A DNA stretch of 64,000 nt, from positions 62,001-126,000 of the forward strand of contig NZ_JAJAUZ010000006.1 in NCBI RefSeq assembly GCF_020532645.1, in the 5' to 3' direction. The translations under genes were made by a program, and so were the position numbers. Shown here in pieces: positions 56,801-64,000 of this stretch. Origin of the DNA: Streptomyces bambusae (GTDB lineage: Bacteria; Actinomycetota; Actinomycetes; Streptomycetales; Streptomycetaceae). How positions within the stretch are numbered: the first letter of the stretch is position 1; every line of letters starts with the position of its first letter. The notes beneath the pieces were generated by a model. It was given only the letters and a program-made list of their open reading frames with translations, was not told the origin of the DNA and did not search any database.

Positions 56801-58579
56801 CCCGTCGTGGCGGCCGCCGCCGTCCCCGGTCTCGAACTGGTAGCCCAGACCGCCCTGGATGCTGCCGCCGTAGGGCCGCAGGCCGAAGGTCCGGTCGGGT
56901 ACGAAGACGTCTTCGGGCCGGTCCGACCAGAACGACGGTCCGGTGAAGGAGTCGTCCGGGTCGGTGGACCAGCTGACCAGGAACCGGCCGCCCGCGTAGT
57001 GGACGACGTGGTGGTCGGCGTCCTCGGGCAGGGTGAAGCCGGCGGTGGCACGGACGGAACCCGGCGCGACGGCGACCGCCTTCGCACGTCCGTAGACGGT
57101 CAGCACGGGCCAGGTGCACGTCACCCCGGCCACCTCCTCGGGCGCCAGCGCGGCGACGGCCTCCTCCAGGGCGGGCCAGCCCAGTTCCTCCGGCAGGCCG
57201 GCGCGCAGCGCGCGGGCGAGCGGGCCGGTCCCGTCGAGGGCGGCGAGGGCCTCGTCGATGCCGTCGAGGGCGGTGGCGGTGGGCCGGTCCAGCAGCCCCG
57301 TCAACTCCTCCACCGCCTCGTCGGCGGCGGCCGGTCCACCGCCCGCCAGAGCGGAGAGCAGGCCCTCGACCCGGGCCTGCACCTCGGCGGCGATGCCCGG
57401 GTTCTCCGGCAGCCGGGTGATCGCGGTGCCGCCGCTGCGCAGCCCGGCGTGCACGGTGCCCTCCAGCCGCGGCCCGAACGACGGGTCCGTGGCCAGGGCC
57501 AACAGATTCCGGCGGGACCGGTCGCCCCAGAAGGCCAGCCCGACCGTCGGGCCCGGGTCGACGACGGCGATGCCCTCGGCGAGGCAGAGGTCGAGCAGGT
57601 CCGCGTCGAGGCCGGGCCACTGCCGGCGGTCCTCGTGCAGGACGACCGGCGTGCCGGCGGCGCGCAGCCGTGGCGCGAACCGGGCGACCAGGTCGAACAG
57701 TTCCTCCGGCACGGGCTGCCGGATCACCCCGCCGTAGGCCACCGGGCGGTGCGAGTAGGCGAAGGTGTAGCGGCCGAGCCAGGCCGCGATCCCGCCCGCG
57801 GGCGCGATGCGGCCCGCGGCGACCGCGTCCGCGGCTCCGGAACGCAGCAGCACCCGGAGCCAGGCGGCCGCGTCGTTCCTCGACTCGGGGAAGACGTCGA
57901 GGAGCCCGGCCAGGACCTCGTCGTCCTGCGGGTGCTCGGCGAGCAGGGCGGCCACCCCGTCGAGCAGGGTGTCCGGCACGGCCTTCCCACGGGCCGCGCC
58001 GACCGTCCGGGCCAGCACGGCGGCGACCGCGGAGTCCCCGAGGCCGGCGGCGTGCGCCGAGACGCGCAGCCGGCGGGCCAGATCGGCCGGGAGCTCACCC
58101 GGCGAAGCCGTCCACGCGGCCAGCACCCGTACGTACTCCTCGTGCGCGTCGGCCGGCTCCGACACGGCGGCCAGCCACGCCTGATGCCCGCTCAGCTCCT
58201 TGACCGGCAGGGCCCCGGCGCCGGCCAGGAGCGCGACGTTGCGGCGCCGCCACTGCGGGTCCACCGGCAGGTCGTGCTCCCGCTCCGCCGCCCGCGCCAG
58301 CGTGTACGCCCGGCCGGCGGCCCGGGTGTCCCACGAGGCGAAGCGGTGCGCCACCGTGTCCCAGAACCAGGGCAGATGGGCCGCCGGAAGCGGGCGGGCG
58401 AGACGGGTCAGCTCGTCGAGGGCGCGGCCGGCCTTCGGATACGCCCGCGAGATCCGGTCGCCCACGGCAGCCAGCACGCTGCGCGCGGCCTCCTCCGCGT
58501 CCGGCCCGTGCGAACGGGCCCAGTCCGCATAGGAATCGGAGCGGCGGGGATCGGACGGCAGCGGCACGGAGACGTTCAT
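53852..58579 (-). CDS. Very large protein of unknown function (1575 aa)
   Basis: No signal peptide, membrane segment or enzyme motif is obvious. The N-terminal ~450 residues are helical, repeat-like and Ala/Arg-rich (HEAT-type look). The centre (~480-700) is beta-rich with many Trp/Asp/Gly (WSTDPDDSFTGPSFWSDRPEDVF, GGSIQGGLGYQFETGDGGG, DGTGIWSSRVFGGLKGW). A Gly/Ala low-complexity linker lies at ~1000-1070. The C-terminal third is helical with LVLGGLPQRGNHDEHLKALR and a basic end (RRWNGWSPARHKKAQEEL). ATG 58579 is used. The gene sits alone, divergent from a WhiB gene. It is among the largest proteins in the window and probably a scaffold or regulator, but I cannot assign a role. Confidence 0.8.
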   Translation of the reverse strand: MNVSVPLPSDPRRSDSYADWARSHGPDAEEAARSVLAAVGDRISRAYPKAGRALDELTRLARPLPAAHLPWFWDTVAHRFASWDTRAAGRAYTLARAAEREHDLPVDPQWRRRNVALLAGAGALPVKELSGHQAWLAAVSEPADAHEEYVRVLAAWTASPGELPADLARRLRVSAHAAGLGDSAVAAVLARTVGAARGKAVPDTLLDGVAALLAEHPQDDEVLAGLLDVFPESRNDAAAWLRVLLRSGAADAVAAGRIAPAGGIAAWLGRYTFAYSHRPVAYGGVIRQPVPEELFDLVARFAPRLRAAGTPVVLHEDRRQWPGLDADLLDLCLAEGIAVVDPGPTVGLAFWGDRSRRNLLALATDPSFGPRLEGTVHAGLRSGGTAITRLPENPGIAAEVQARVEGLLSALAGGGPAAADEAVEELTGLLDRPTATALDGIDEALAALDGTGPLARALRAGLPEELGWPALEEAVAALAPEEVAGVTCTWPVLTVYGRAKAVAVAPGSVRATAGFTLPEDADHHVVHYAGGRFLVSWSTDPDDSFTGPSFWSDRPEDVFVPDRTFGLRPYGGSIQGGLGYQFETGDGGGRHDGERVLRPGGREGVDHHDFQMGDGTGIWSSRVFGGLKGWARVDPVTGARAAEPSVPAFHEAEPPPGTALFGDQLTLAALPPDAPASPLGQDGVLTGCRVLHRTPYAGPSPTEFLLEGIDGRRARYRSRRPGRRPWGVIRMPAGGEDAVLAGETVIRCHAAEDNSLLWEARGFPGGEGARNRPSGHGVGTFPPPAFWHFLAPRDAASSAALRALGADAVRALLDAATEAEGDRAALRDRIAGLLPGVSEPRVADGVVRAALLAADVLRRRKELSRRVAVMRAGPGVELPSSVPDSALAPALGGLLPQLRPYGAYVPGGHPATLTAVAAEGRHLRGEIDDETRRLALPAAPAPWTALLGSIDAVAWRAAVGTTSEADRAALGALLETWAGQPFAARGSRWRTGLQGGGSAGGYAVRPAEAAGAGPAGNGPAGSACGDGGPTAARPTGSGSTGGAAAAEARAADPRTADTAGDGEVRSIARDDASRLPRLLDLVARRGPLALPPEAVAAFARRTGVRRSIATLVLGGLPQRGNHDEHLKALRAAPYKAGKAVVREYDGLRHRLGDTGCRAVLAAGVPEDPAELWEPDGMTAAAARMAEAWAGLLGTTEYVDEDLAAALEADLGLASGWALALTGGPEAAGRYVPGAAGVLVGAPNGGLALHHAEADGSPGRPVFVHHPVHAAPASVVAWALTELPVGDPAAAGAAAVHTALRARMDDPRTLVPLGRHPVLGRAVPGDSSFSPYGGAVLPCPRPLYREDTVVSTAHDDGLFVVSVPAGDVFLRPAALADPALAGRAEHLGASLGLPGLAAAVRRVETACGGGLARMLARAADTPVPPGGHELNPALAVPELVAEAAAALGVGTDAAGLYLQLLALARPTDRNVRRWNGWSPARHKKAQEELAQAGAVETGRRPRAGRTAFVPGPWTELKAPHLPLETAKLHLHGATAETPDPDLPFLRLLPPVPPHELFAEAWRAAGTPVLPGAGGAA

Positions 58580-58724
58580 GAACCGATCCTGGCACGCCCC
58601 ACCGACACCGCCGGCGCCCGCTCCCCTCGGAGCCGGGCCGAAACGCGGAGGTTTCAGGAGGCGCACCCGGGCGAGACGCGCCTTCGACAGGAGTTCCGGC
58701 CGACCGAGTTGAGAGGAGTCCGCC

Positions 58725-59045
58725 GTGTCGACCACATCGCGGCTGCCGGGAAGTGCGGCGCACCAGTGGACGTGGCAGGAGCGTGCCGCCTGCCGGGAAC
58801 TGGGCCCGGACAGGTTCTTCCACCCTGCGGGGGAGCGGAGCGAGGACCGCGATGCCCGCGACCGGGCCGCCAAGGAAGTCTGCGCGGGGTGCCCCGTCAG
58901 GCGTGCCTGCCTGCGCCACGCACTGCAGGTCCAGGAACCGTACGGCGTGTGGGGCGGCCTGACCGAGGAGGAGCGGCGCCCCCTCTACGCCCACGCCGCA
59001 CTCGCCGCCCGCCCGGCCGCGAGCGCGGCGGGACGCCCCGAGTGA
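58725..59045 (+). CDS. WhiB-family regulator (second copy in the window)
   Basis: A 106-aa Wbl protein. The [4Fe-4S] cysteines are Cys23, Cys53, Cys56 and Cys62 with the family spacing, then LRHAL, an intact GVWGG turn and LTEEERRPLY. Trp-rich sequence precedes the first Cys (HQWTWQERAAC). GTG 58725 follows GAGGAG. It is likely a redox-sensing transcription factor. Divergent from the 1575-aa gene, with ~145 bp between them. Confidence 0.93.
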   Translation: MSTTSRLPGSAAHQWTWQERAACRELGPDRFFHPAGERSEDRDARDRAAKEVCAGCPVRRACLRHALQVQEPYGVWGGLTEEERRPLYAHAALAARPAASAAGRPE

Positions 59046-59087
59046 AGACCGCCGGGCGCCCCCGGCGAAGAGGGCCGGATGGCCCCG

Positions 59088-59897
59088 TCACGTCGTGGGA
59101 CCACCTGCACGCCGGCCGGCGTGAGGCGCGGGGGAGTCCGAGGCCCGCTCGAACGTGCCGCGCCATGCTGCCGTGAGCTCGGCCGCCCCGTGCGCGTCCA
59201 CGAGATCCGGAGCGCCGAAGGCCATGGCGGCGTCGAGAAGAGCACCGAGGGCGGCGCGCCAGGCAGGAGCCGTCACCTCGTCACCGTCCTCGTCCACCGT
59301 GAACGCCTCGTCACCGCCCCGCAGCCGCGCGCTCTCGCGGACCACGCGGGACAGCACCGTGAACCCGTGTCCGATCGGTGACCGGGACCGTCCGGCGCCC
59401 GGCACGGCCAGCGTCCATGCGTGCGGCCGGCCCCGGTAGGGCGCCCCGTTCGGCTGGTCGGCGAGCCACCGTTCCCACGCCGCACCGTAGGCCTGGTCGG
59501 CCGTCGTGCTCCGGAGGGACGCGAGCCGGTGCGCCCCCTCGCCGTCCAGGGCGCGTCCCGCCTCGAGCACGCGGAGCACGGCCTTCCCGTGGCCTCCGAA
59601 GAGCAGCGCGGGGGACAGTTCCTCCACCAGGTCGACGGCGACGGCACGGGTGAAGGCGGCCCCGGAACGCAGGTTACCGGCAGCCAGAGCCGCCGCGGCC
59701 CGTTCCCTGTCCGTCGACGGAGGAACGACCTCGGCCCGGAACAGCCGCCCCGGCCAGCGGACGACCAGCACGCCCTCCAACTCCTCGTCCACGACCAGCC
59801 AGGGCGGCTCCAGCGACGGGACCCTGATCCGTGCCCCCACCGCGGCCCCCTGGAGATGCCCGGGAGCCTCGTGATCGACGTACATGTACCCGGCCAT
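59088..59897 (-). CDS. Hypothetical protein, 269 aa
   Basis: I do not recognise the family. The N-terminal ~60 residues contain an acidic, beta-like segment (MYVDHEAPGHL, VPSLEPPWLVVDEELEGVLVVRWPGRLFRAEVV), and the rest is helical with LLFGGHGKAVLRVLEAGRALDGEGAHRLASLRS. No membrane helix or signal is seen. ATG 59897 has GGGAGAG upstream; an internal Met5 is possible. It is divergent from the lower-GC nuclease-like gene, and its own GC matches the host, so it may be a resident gene next to the insertion. Confidence 0.65.
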   Translation of the reverse strand: MAGYMYVDHEAPGHLQGAAVGARIRVPSLEPPWLVVDEELEGVLVVRWPGRLFRAEVVPPSTDRERAAAALAAGNLRSGAAFTRAVAVDLVEELSPALLFGGHGKAVLRVLEAGRALDGEGAHRLASLRSTTADQAYGAAWERWLADQPNGAPYRGRPHAWTLAVPGAGRSRSPIGHGFTVLSRVVRESARLRGGDEAFTVDEDGDEVTAPAWRAALGALLDAAMAFGAPDLVDAHGAAELTAAWRGTFERASDSPAPHAGRRAGGPTT

Positions 59898-59961
59898 TGC
59901 TCTCCCCCGTGCCTGACTCCGATGTGGTGGGCCGGAATCTACGCGGGAGGCGGGGGCGGAG

Positions 59962-61170
59962 GTGCGGGTGGGTTCCCCGTTCGTCGGGCTGTACCCGGAG
60001 TGGGATTTCCGCTCCGGGGCCTGCAGGTCCTGGCGCCGTGCCGGTGTGTCCGGTGACAATGTGGCGGTGATCGACGCCTTGTACGAGGCGCTGGACTTCC
60101 TCGTCACCTACAAGAGGTCCAGCCGGAGTGCTCGCAAGCAGGAACTGCAAGCAGAGTTCATTCGCGCCTTCGGGCCAAGGCGCGTTCGGAGCGTGCTTGT
60201 CGGTGACGGCTATGCACTCCGGTTCGCAGAAGCGCAGGCGGGCTCCTTCTCAAACACGATCTTGTCCCTCTCGGCGTTGCAGCAACACGACCAGGCTCCG
60301 TTCGTCGTCGTCGTCGTTCGTCGGGACCGACTGGACTTCCTGCTTGCCAACTCGACGATGCTGAAGAAGGTGAGCCACAGCTCGAGGGACCTTCGGATCG
60401 GCCGCGTTCGCGGGAGCTTCAACGGCAGCGACATCCTCCGGGAGTACGGCGAACTGCCCAACATCCCGGCCAACTTCGGGGCACTGTTCGCACTCCACGC
60501 CGCTTTCACCTGGGATGACAACGTCGAGCGCCTCGTAGAGGCGACCAATGCCATCGTCCCGCGGGACGTCCGCTTCCACCCCGGCACCGACGATCAGGCA
60601 CTGATTCTGGCGGCCCCGAGCCGTGCTGCAGCGGCTTTGGCCTCTCAGGACTTCGCTGCCATCGGCCACGACCTCGTCACCGCAGTGAAACACCATCGCC
60701 AGTCCATCCTCAGGCTCGCCGCGCTCGACAACGTCAACCTTCGCGGCAACGGGATCGAGCAGCTCATCACGGGAGACGGATCCGCGCACCGGCTCGACGA
60801 TCTTGAGCGTCGGTACGGGAGCACTCTGCTCTCCATCGACATCAAGACCAAGCTGCTGGACCGCGCTTCCGCGCCGAAGGCGTACAACGTCGACAAGATG
60901 CTGCGGTTCCTCGCGAAACCCGACACCGTCGCCGCAGTTCTCGTCATCGGCATCGACGTGGGTGGCCAGGATGTCCGCGCCATGCTGGTTCCCGTCCTCG
61001 AAAGGTCCCTTCTCGCGGCGACGAGGATCCAGCACCACTGGGCGGGCCGAGGCTCACGTGGGGTCACCCAGCTCTCCGGCCCGTTCGGCCAGGTGTTCGA
61101 GAGTGGCTACGGCCCAACCGTTCCCCTCGACCAGGCTCGTGAATTCCTAATAGAGCTCATCGCCCTCTGA
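59962..61170 (+). CDS. Lower-GC orphan gene, possible PD-(D/E)XK nuclease
   Basis: A 402-aa protein unlike its neighbours: third positions are less G/C-biased and sample lines run about 58-62% GC against ~72% nearby, suggesting recent transfer. The region around residues 279-300 (LDDLERRYGSTLLSIDIKTKLLD) has an Asp before a D-x-K pair (Asp280; Asp293-Ile-Lys295) as in PD-(D/E)XK restriction-type nucleases. KAYNVDKMLRFLAKPDTVAAVLVIGID and ATRIQHHWAGRGSRGVTQLSG follow. The N-terminus has FVVVVVRRDRLDFLL. No methyltransferase or Cas-like gene is adjacent. GTG 59962 is the furthest start; GTG 60046 or 60061 is possible. The nuclease assignment is a hypothesis from motif shape. Confidence 0.5.
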   Translation: MRVGSPFVGLYPEWDFRSGACRSWRRAGVSGDNVAVIDALYEALDFLVTYKRSSRSARKQELQAEFIRAFGPRRVRSVLVGDGYALRFAEAQAGSFSNTILSLSALQQHDQAPFVVVVVRRDRLDFLLANSTMLKKVSHSSRDLRIGRVRGSFNGSDILREYGELPNIPANFGALFALHAAFTWDDNVERLVEATNAIVPRDVRFHPGTDDQALILAAPSRAAAALASQDFAAIGHDLVTAVKHHRQSILRLAALDNVNLRGNGIEQLITGDGSAHRLDDLERRYGSTLLSIDIKTKLLDRASAPKAYNVDKMLRFLAKPDTVAAVLVIGIDVGGQDVRAMLVPVLERSLLAATRIQHHWAGRGSRGVTQLSGPFGQVFESGYGPTVPLDQAREFLIELIAL

Positions 61171-61358
61171 GCGCCACCGCGATCGTCCGGCCGCCGGCGC
61201 CCAGGGCCGCAGCCGACGCCGCAAGGACCACGGTGGGCCGGCTCTTCGCGGCGGCTCTGCAGCGGCGCAACGAGGTATGGCTCTCCCGGGTCGTGCGCCC
61301 GGCTCAGGCGATCAGACCGATTGGGGCGTTGCCCGCCTGTCTGCGGTCACCGGACCGC

Positions 61359-61574
61359 TCAGGTGTCGCGGCGGGTCTCGTCCACCACCGGGAGGGCGGC
61401 CGGCACACGGCGCCTGCGCAGGACGCTCGAGTACACCAGGAGCCCCAGCAGCCCGGCGGCCATCATGATCAGGCCCACGGCGTCCAAATTGACGCTCTCC
61501 AGCTTCCAGTCGCTCGCGAAGGTGAGGACGGCCCCCACCACGATCAGGGCGATGCAGCCGCCTATGCCAGCCAT
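61359..61574 (-). CDS. Small membrane protein (DUF6458-like)
   Basis: A 71-aa protein with two hydrophobic helices: MAGIGGCIALIVVGAVLTFASDW and LDAVGLIMMAAGLLGLLVY, then a basic tail. This matches the small DUF6458 membrane proteins of actinomycetes, function unknown. ATG 61574 has GAGGAGGG upstream. The longer open frame upstream is compositional. Confidence 0.85.
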   Translation of the reverse strand: MAGIGGCIALIVVGAVLTFASDWKLESVNLDAVGLIMMAAGLLGLLVYSSVLRRRRVPAALPVVDETRRDT

Positions 61575-61786
61575 GAGTGTCCCTCCTCGTCGGGTCGGGC
61601 AGCGGACGGATACGCCGACCGCGCGGGCCGCAGTCCCGGCCCGCTGAACGACGTACGGCACGTGCCGCGCGCGAAGTGCGCAGTCCCGTCCGCTCCCCGA
61701 ACAACCGTCATGCGCCGCTCCTGCCCGCCCGCGGCGGTCTGAAGCACGAGCAGGCCACGCAGGGGCCGACCGGCCGGAAGTCCCCC

Positions 61787-63010
61787 TCAGGGAAGGAAGG
61801 TCACCGCCGGGAAGGCCGGGGACGGCCCGTCCAGGAGGTGCCCGGGACGGTGGCGCAGGTGCTCGTCGAAGAACGCGCGCGGATACGCCTGCTGGATCTT
61901 CACCGCCTGGTCGGGATCGAGGGTGCCGATCACGCGTTGGAGCTGCTGCTCGCTCCATCCGAGCCGCTTCGCCACCTGGGGGAACAGCGCCTCGTTGTCG
62001 CCGTACGAGATGTGCGCGGCGCCCTCGGCCCGTATGTCCAGCCGCCAGCCCCGCAGTTGGGACCAGAACGCGGCGGCCGCGGGATGCGTGGCACGGGCGA
62101 ACTCGGCGGACATCGTCATGAACGGCCGGTGCAGGTCACCGGCCAGCGGCGGTTGCATCTGCATCGGGGCGTCGAGGCTCAGCCCGGCACGGATGCGCCC
62201 GTCCGCGAGCATGGCGCAGGCGGTGGCCGTGCCGCCCTTCGACCAGCCGAGGGCGCCGACGCGCCGGGGGTCGAGGGAGCCGAGGAGCCCGGCCGGCAAC
62301 CTGCTGCGGCCGACGTCCGGATTGCACCCGGCAGCGAGCTGCTCGACACAGTCGACGGCGAAGCGCAGATCGGCGGCGAAGTCCCCGGGGTACGTCGGCG
62401 CCTGGCTGTCGTCGAGGGGGACGGCGATCCGGCCGTCGGGGAACTCCGTGTACGTGTCGTACTGGTGGGCCAGGGTCACGACCGCGTACCCGTGACTGGC
62501 GAGCTCCTGGACCACGATGGTGTGGTCGCCCTCGTGGCTGTGCGCACCGTGCGAGAACACGACGACGGGCAGCCGCCGGCCCGTTCGCCGCACCGGAGCC
62601 CCCAGGCGGCCGGCCGTGAGCGGCCCCGCGGAGGCCAGCTCGCCCAACCCGGCATCGGTGACGAACGCCTTGAACGCGCCGTCCGGCATCCAGGGCGCCA
62701 ACGGGTGGCGCCCGACGTCCCGGGCGGGGTACCAGACGGTGGCCATCAGCTCGCGGAAACGCCCGGGGCCCGCGATGACGTCCGGACGCGAGCGGTCGAC
62801 CAGGTGCAACCGGACCGTACCCACCGGGTGCGGCCCGGTCGGCGCGGGCAGCGTGAGCCGCGCCCCGGCGGAGGCGGGAACCTTCCGGGCCACGGGCGTG
62901 CCGGCCCAGGCCGGCCCGGCAACGGCGGCGAGTGGCACGGCGGCCAGCGCCGCGCCCACAATGCTGCGGCGCGTCACGCCCTGCCGACCGGCTAACTGCG
63001 TGGTGTTCAT
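61787..63010 (-). CDS. Secreted alpha/beta hydrolase (PAF-acetylhydrolase II-like)
   Basis: A 407-aa exported serine esterase. The N-terminus is a twin-arginine signal (TRRSIVGAALAAVPLAAVAGPAWA, cleavage near residue 36). The nucleophile is Ser257 in GWSKGG; Asp280 (SLDAPM) and His333 (AAHISYGD) complete a plausible triad. VVVFSHGAHSHEGDHTIVVQELASHGYAVVTL contains the oxyanion region. This fits the platelet-activating-factor acetylhydrolase/poly-ester-hydrolase group of Streptomyces. ATG 63010 has GGGGGAG upstream. It probably hydrolyses lipid or polymer esters outside the cell. Confidence 0.9.
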   Translation of the reverse strand: MNTTQLAGRQGVTRRSIVGAALAAVPLAAVAGPAWAGTPVARKVPASAGARLTLPAPTGPHPVGTVRLHLVDRSRPDVIAGPGRFRELMATVWYPARDVGRHPLAPWMPDGAFKAFVTDAGLGELASAGPLTAGRLGAPVRRTGRRLPVVVFSHGAHSHEGDHTIVVQELASHGYAVVTLAHQYDTYTEFPDGRIAVPLDDSQAPTYPGDFAADLRFAVDCVEQLAAGCNPDVGRSRLPAGLLGSLDPRRVGALGWSKGGTATACAMLADGRIRAGLSLDAPMQMQPPLAGDLHRPFMTMSAEFARATHPAAAAFWSQLRGWRLDIRAEGAAHISYGDNEALFPQVAKRLGWSEQQLQRVIGTLDPDQAVKIQQAYPRAFFDEHLRHRPGHLLDGPSPAFPAVTFLP

Positions 63011-63188
63011 GAGAGCTCTCCCCCGTGGTGACGGATCGTCAACCATGCCGCAACGGCCGTTCCGTGGGCACAGGGGAACCCTGCCAGACCACCCTCCCCT
63101 TCAGCATCAGCCCACGGTTCTACACCCTGGGTCTGAGCCCGGGCACCGGCCGCCGCAGCCACCCGCCCGCCCTGCCGCCGGGGGCAGG

Positions 63189-63347
63189 TCAGTCGCCGCC
63201 GTCGCTGCCGGACCCGCCGCTGAACCCACTGCTGCGGCTGCCGCCGCCCCACATGCCGCCGCGGCGCTTCCGCTGCGTCCCCCCGCCCGCGATGTGGAGC
63301 AGGAATGCGATCACGATCACCGCAGGGGTGATCAGGGATTCGAGCAC
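63189..63347 (-). CDS. 52-aa membrane protein with Gly/Ser-rich tail
   Basis: GTG 63347 has GGAGG 5 nt upstream, one of the best ribosome sites here. The product is one hydrophobic helix ([18 protein letters not shown]) followed by a basic patch (QRKRRGG) and a Gly/Ser/Trp/Asp tail ending DGGD. No family is known to me. Its frame is continuous with the broken SDR upstream, so a fused product cannot be excluded, but the strong start site argues for an independent small gene. Confidence 0.65.
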   Translation of the reverse strand: MLESLITPAVIVIAFLLHIAGGGTQRKRRGGMWGGGSRSSGFSGGSGSDGGD

Positions 63348-63559
63348 GGGATCCTCCCGGAACCGCCGGCCACGCATGCGGTCGCACCGTGTGTGACGAC
63401 GATGCCCGCCGAAGGCCCCGGGCCGAAACCGAGTTGAGGAACTCCAGAGCTTCACCTCCGGTGCGCAGAGGCGGCCACCGCCGTGCGGAACCCGACCGCT
63501 TCGGCGACGGTGCGGATCACTCCGGAGCGAAGGCGCCGGGAGCAGAACCGCCCGGCCGC

Positions 63560-64000
63560 CCTCACAGAGCGCACGGACGGCGAACTTGGTGGCGCAGTAG
63601 ACGGCGGCGGTGGGCACCACCTCGTACGCCCCGACGGAGGCGACGTTCACGATGTGCCCGCCGCCCTGGGCGCGCATCACCGGAAGGGCTGCGGCGATCC
63701 CGTACAGGACTCCCCGCAGGTTCACGTCGATCACCCGGTCCCGGTCCCGGACCCTGACTTCCTCCAGCGGCGACAGCGGCATGATGCCGGCGTTGTCGAC
63801 CATCACGTCCACCCGCCCGTAGAGGTCGCGTGCCGCCCGGACGAACGCCTGCACGTCGGCCGCGTCGGTGACGTCCAGCCGCCGGGCCGCAGCCGTGCCG
63901 CCCGAGTCGGCGATCTCCGCGGCGAGCGCGTCGAGACGCCCGGTGCGGCGTGCTCCCAGGAGCACGCCGTGGCCGTCGGCGGCGAGCCGGCGGGCGGTGG
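63560..64000 (-). pseudogene. SDR oxidoreductase, partial (5' end beyond window) and probably broken at the 3' end
   Basis: Reading from the right edge: [66 protein letters not shown] and [11 protein letters not shown], an SDR with NAG-type and YxxxK motifs. After the ALCEG block (~63560) the expected family sequence (helix then VSPG) is replaced by Arg/Pro-rich nonsense in the same frame, which runs on to the small membrane gene. Either a frameshift/deletion has removed the C-terminal third or the gene ends abnormally. The start lies outside the window. Confidence 0.7.

Noticed and set aside
50828-59176. 2782-aa open frame on the plus strand
   Set aside because: It is antisense to the phospholipase D-like, glycosylase-like, DUF72 and 1575-aa genes, and its sequence is Arg/Gly/Pro/Val-rich with no domain.

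Overview
The window is 64 kb of a high-GC actinobacterial chromosome, almost certainly Streptomyces. The evidence is strongly G/C-biased third codon positions, two WhiB-family genes, Tat/lipoprotein signals, a SpoIIE-phosphatase/STAS/RsbW/SigB-type stress module, a ROK regulator beside a sulfonate operon, and small Streptomyces-type membrane proteins (DUF6479-like, DUF6458-like). No rRNA, tRNA, CRISPR array or antibiotic cluster was seen. The gene mix (stress, secreted proteins, transporters, accessory genes) suggests a chromosome arm or sub-arm.

Layout. 0-9.6 kb: a membrane-tethered HTH/coiled-coil protein, an NmrA-like protein, a two-gene CHAT-protease module (small partner plus 1264-aa repeat/CHAT protein), a secreted subtilisin and a GST-like enzyme with a CPGC active site. 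9.6-11.0 kb: a stand-alone TnpB element with IS200/IS605-type ends and a probable omegaRNA. 11.4-20.4 kb: a GT2 glycosyltransferase, then a six-gene organosulfur operon on the minus strand (TauD-like dioxygenase, SsuE-like FMN reductase, ABC importer, FMN-dependent monooxygenase) that ends at a 20-bp perfect terminator. A cysteine-rich 35-codon ORF lies upstream and a divergent ROK repressor faces it. 20.4-25.4 kb: amidase/TetR pair, NAD(P)-binding protein, aromatic-acid-exporter-like membrane protein, WhiB protein.

25.7-35.3 kb: a stress-signalling block. It contains a 1337-aa cytosolic multi-HAMP hybrid kinase built from 92-aa repeats, an ANTAR/GAF/PAS/PP2C phosphatase, a STAS anti-anti-sigma factor, an RsbW-type anti-sigma kinase, and a convergent SigB/SigF-type sigma factor, followed by small membrane/hydrophilic proteins. 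Kinase and phosphatase are 7 bp apart, so phosphorelay input probably feeds the partner switch. 35.4-41.1 kb: an unknown 483-aa protein, two secreted proteins, and a NarL/LuxR-type two-component system with a 32-bp near-perfect palindrome upstream, then a UBP-type zinc-finger protein. 41.2-46.9 kb: MarR/MMPL pair and an operon of flavodoxin-like, GSP39-like SDR and PHP-domain proteins.

47-64 kb: adenosine deaminase and Gfo/Idh/MocA oxidoreductase, an FAD oxidoreductase broken by a deletion/frameshift, a phospholipase-D-like protein, a pyrimidine-dimer-glycosylase-like protein, a DUF72 protein, a 1575-aa protein of unknown function, a second WhiB protein, an unknown 269-aa protein, a lower-GC gene with a possible PD-(D/E)XK nuclease motif, a DUF6458-like protein, a secreted PAF-acetylhydrolase-like enzyme, a 52-aa membrane protein, and an SDR that runs off the right edge and looks broken at its C-terminus. 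The strongest candidates for under-described biology are the CHAT module, the orphan nuclease-like gene, the Cys-rich ORF above the sulfur operon, and the 1575-aa protein.
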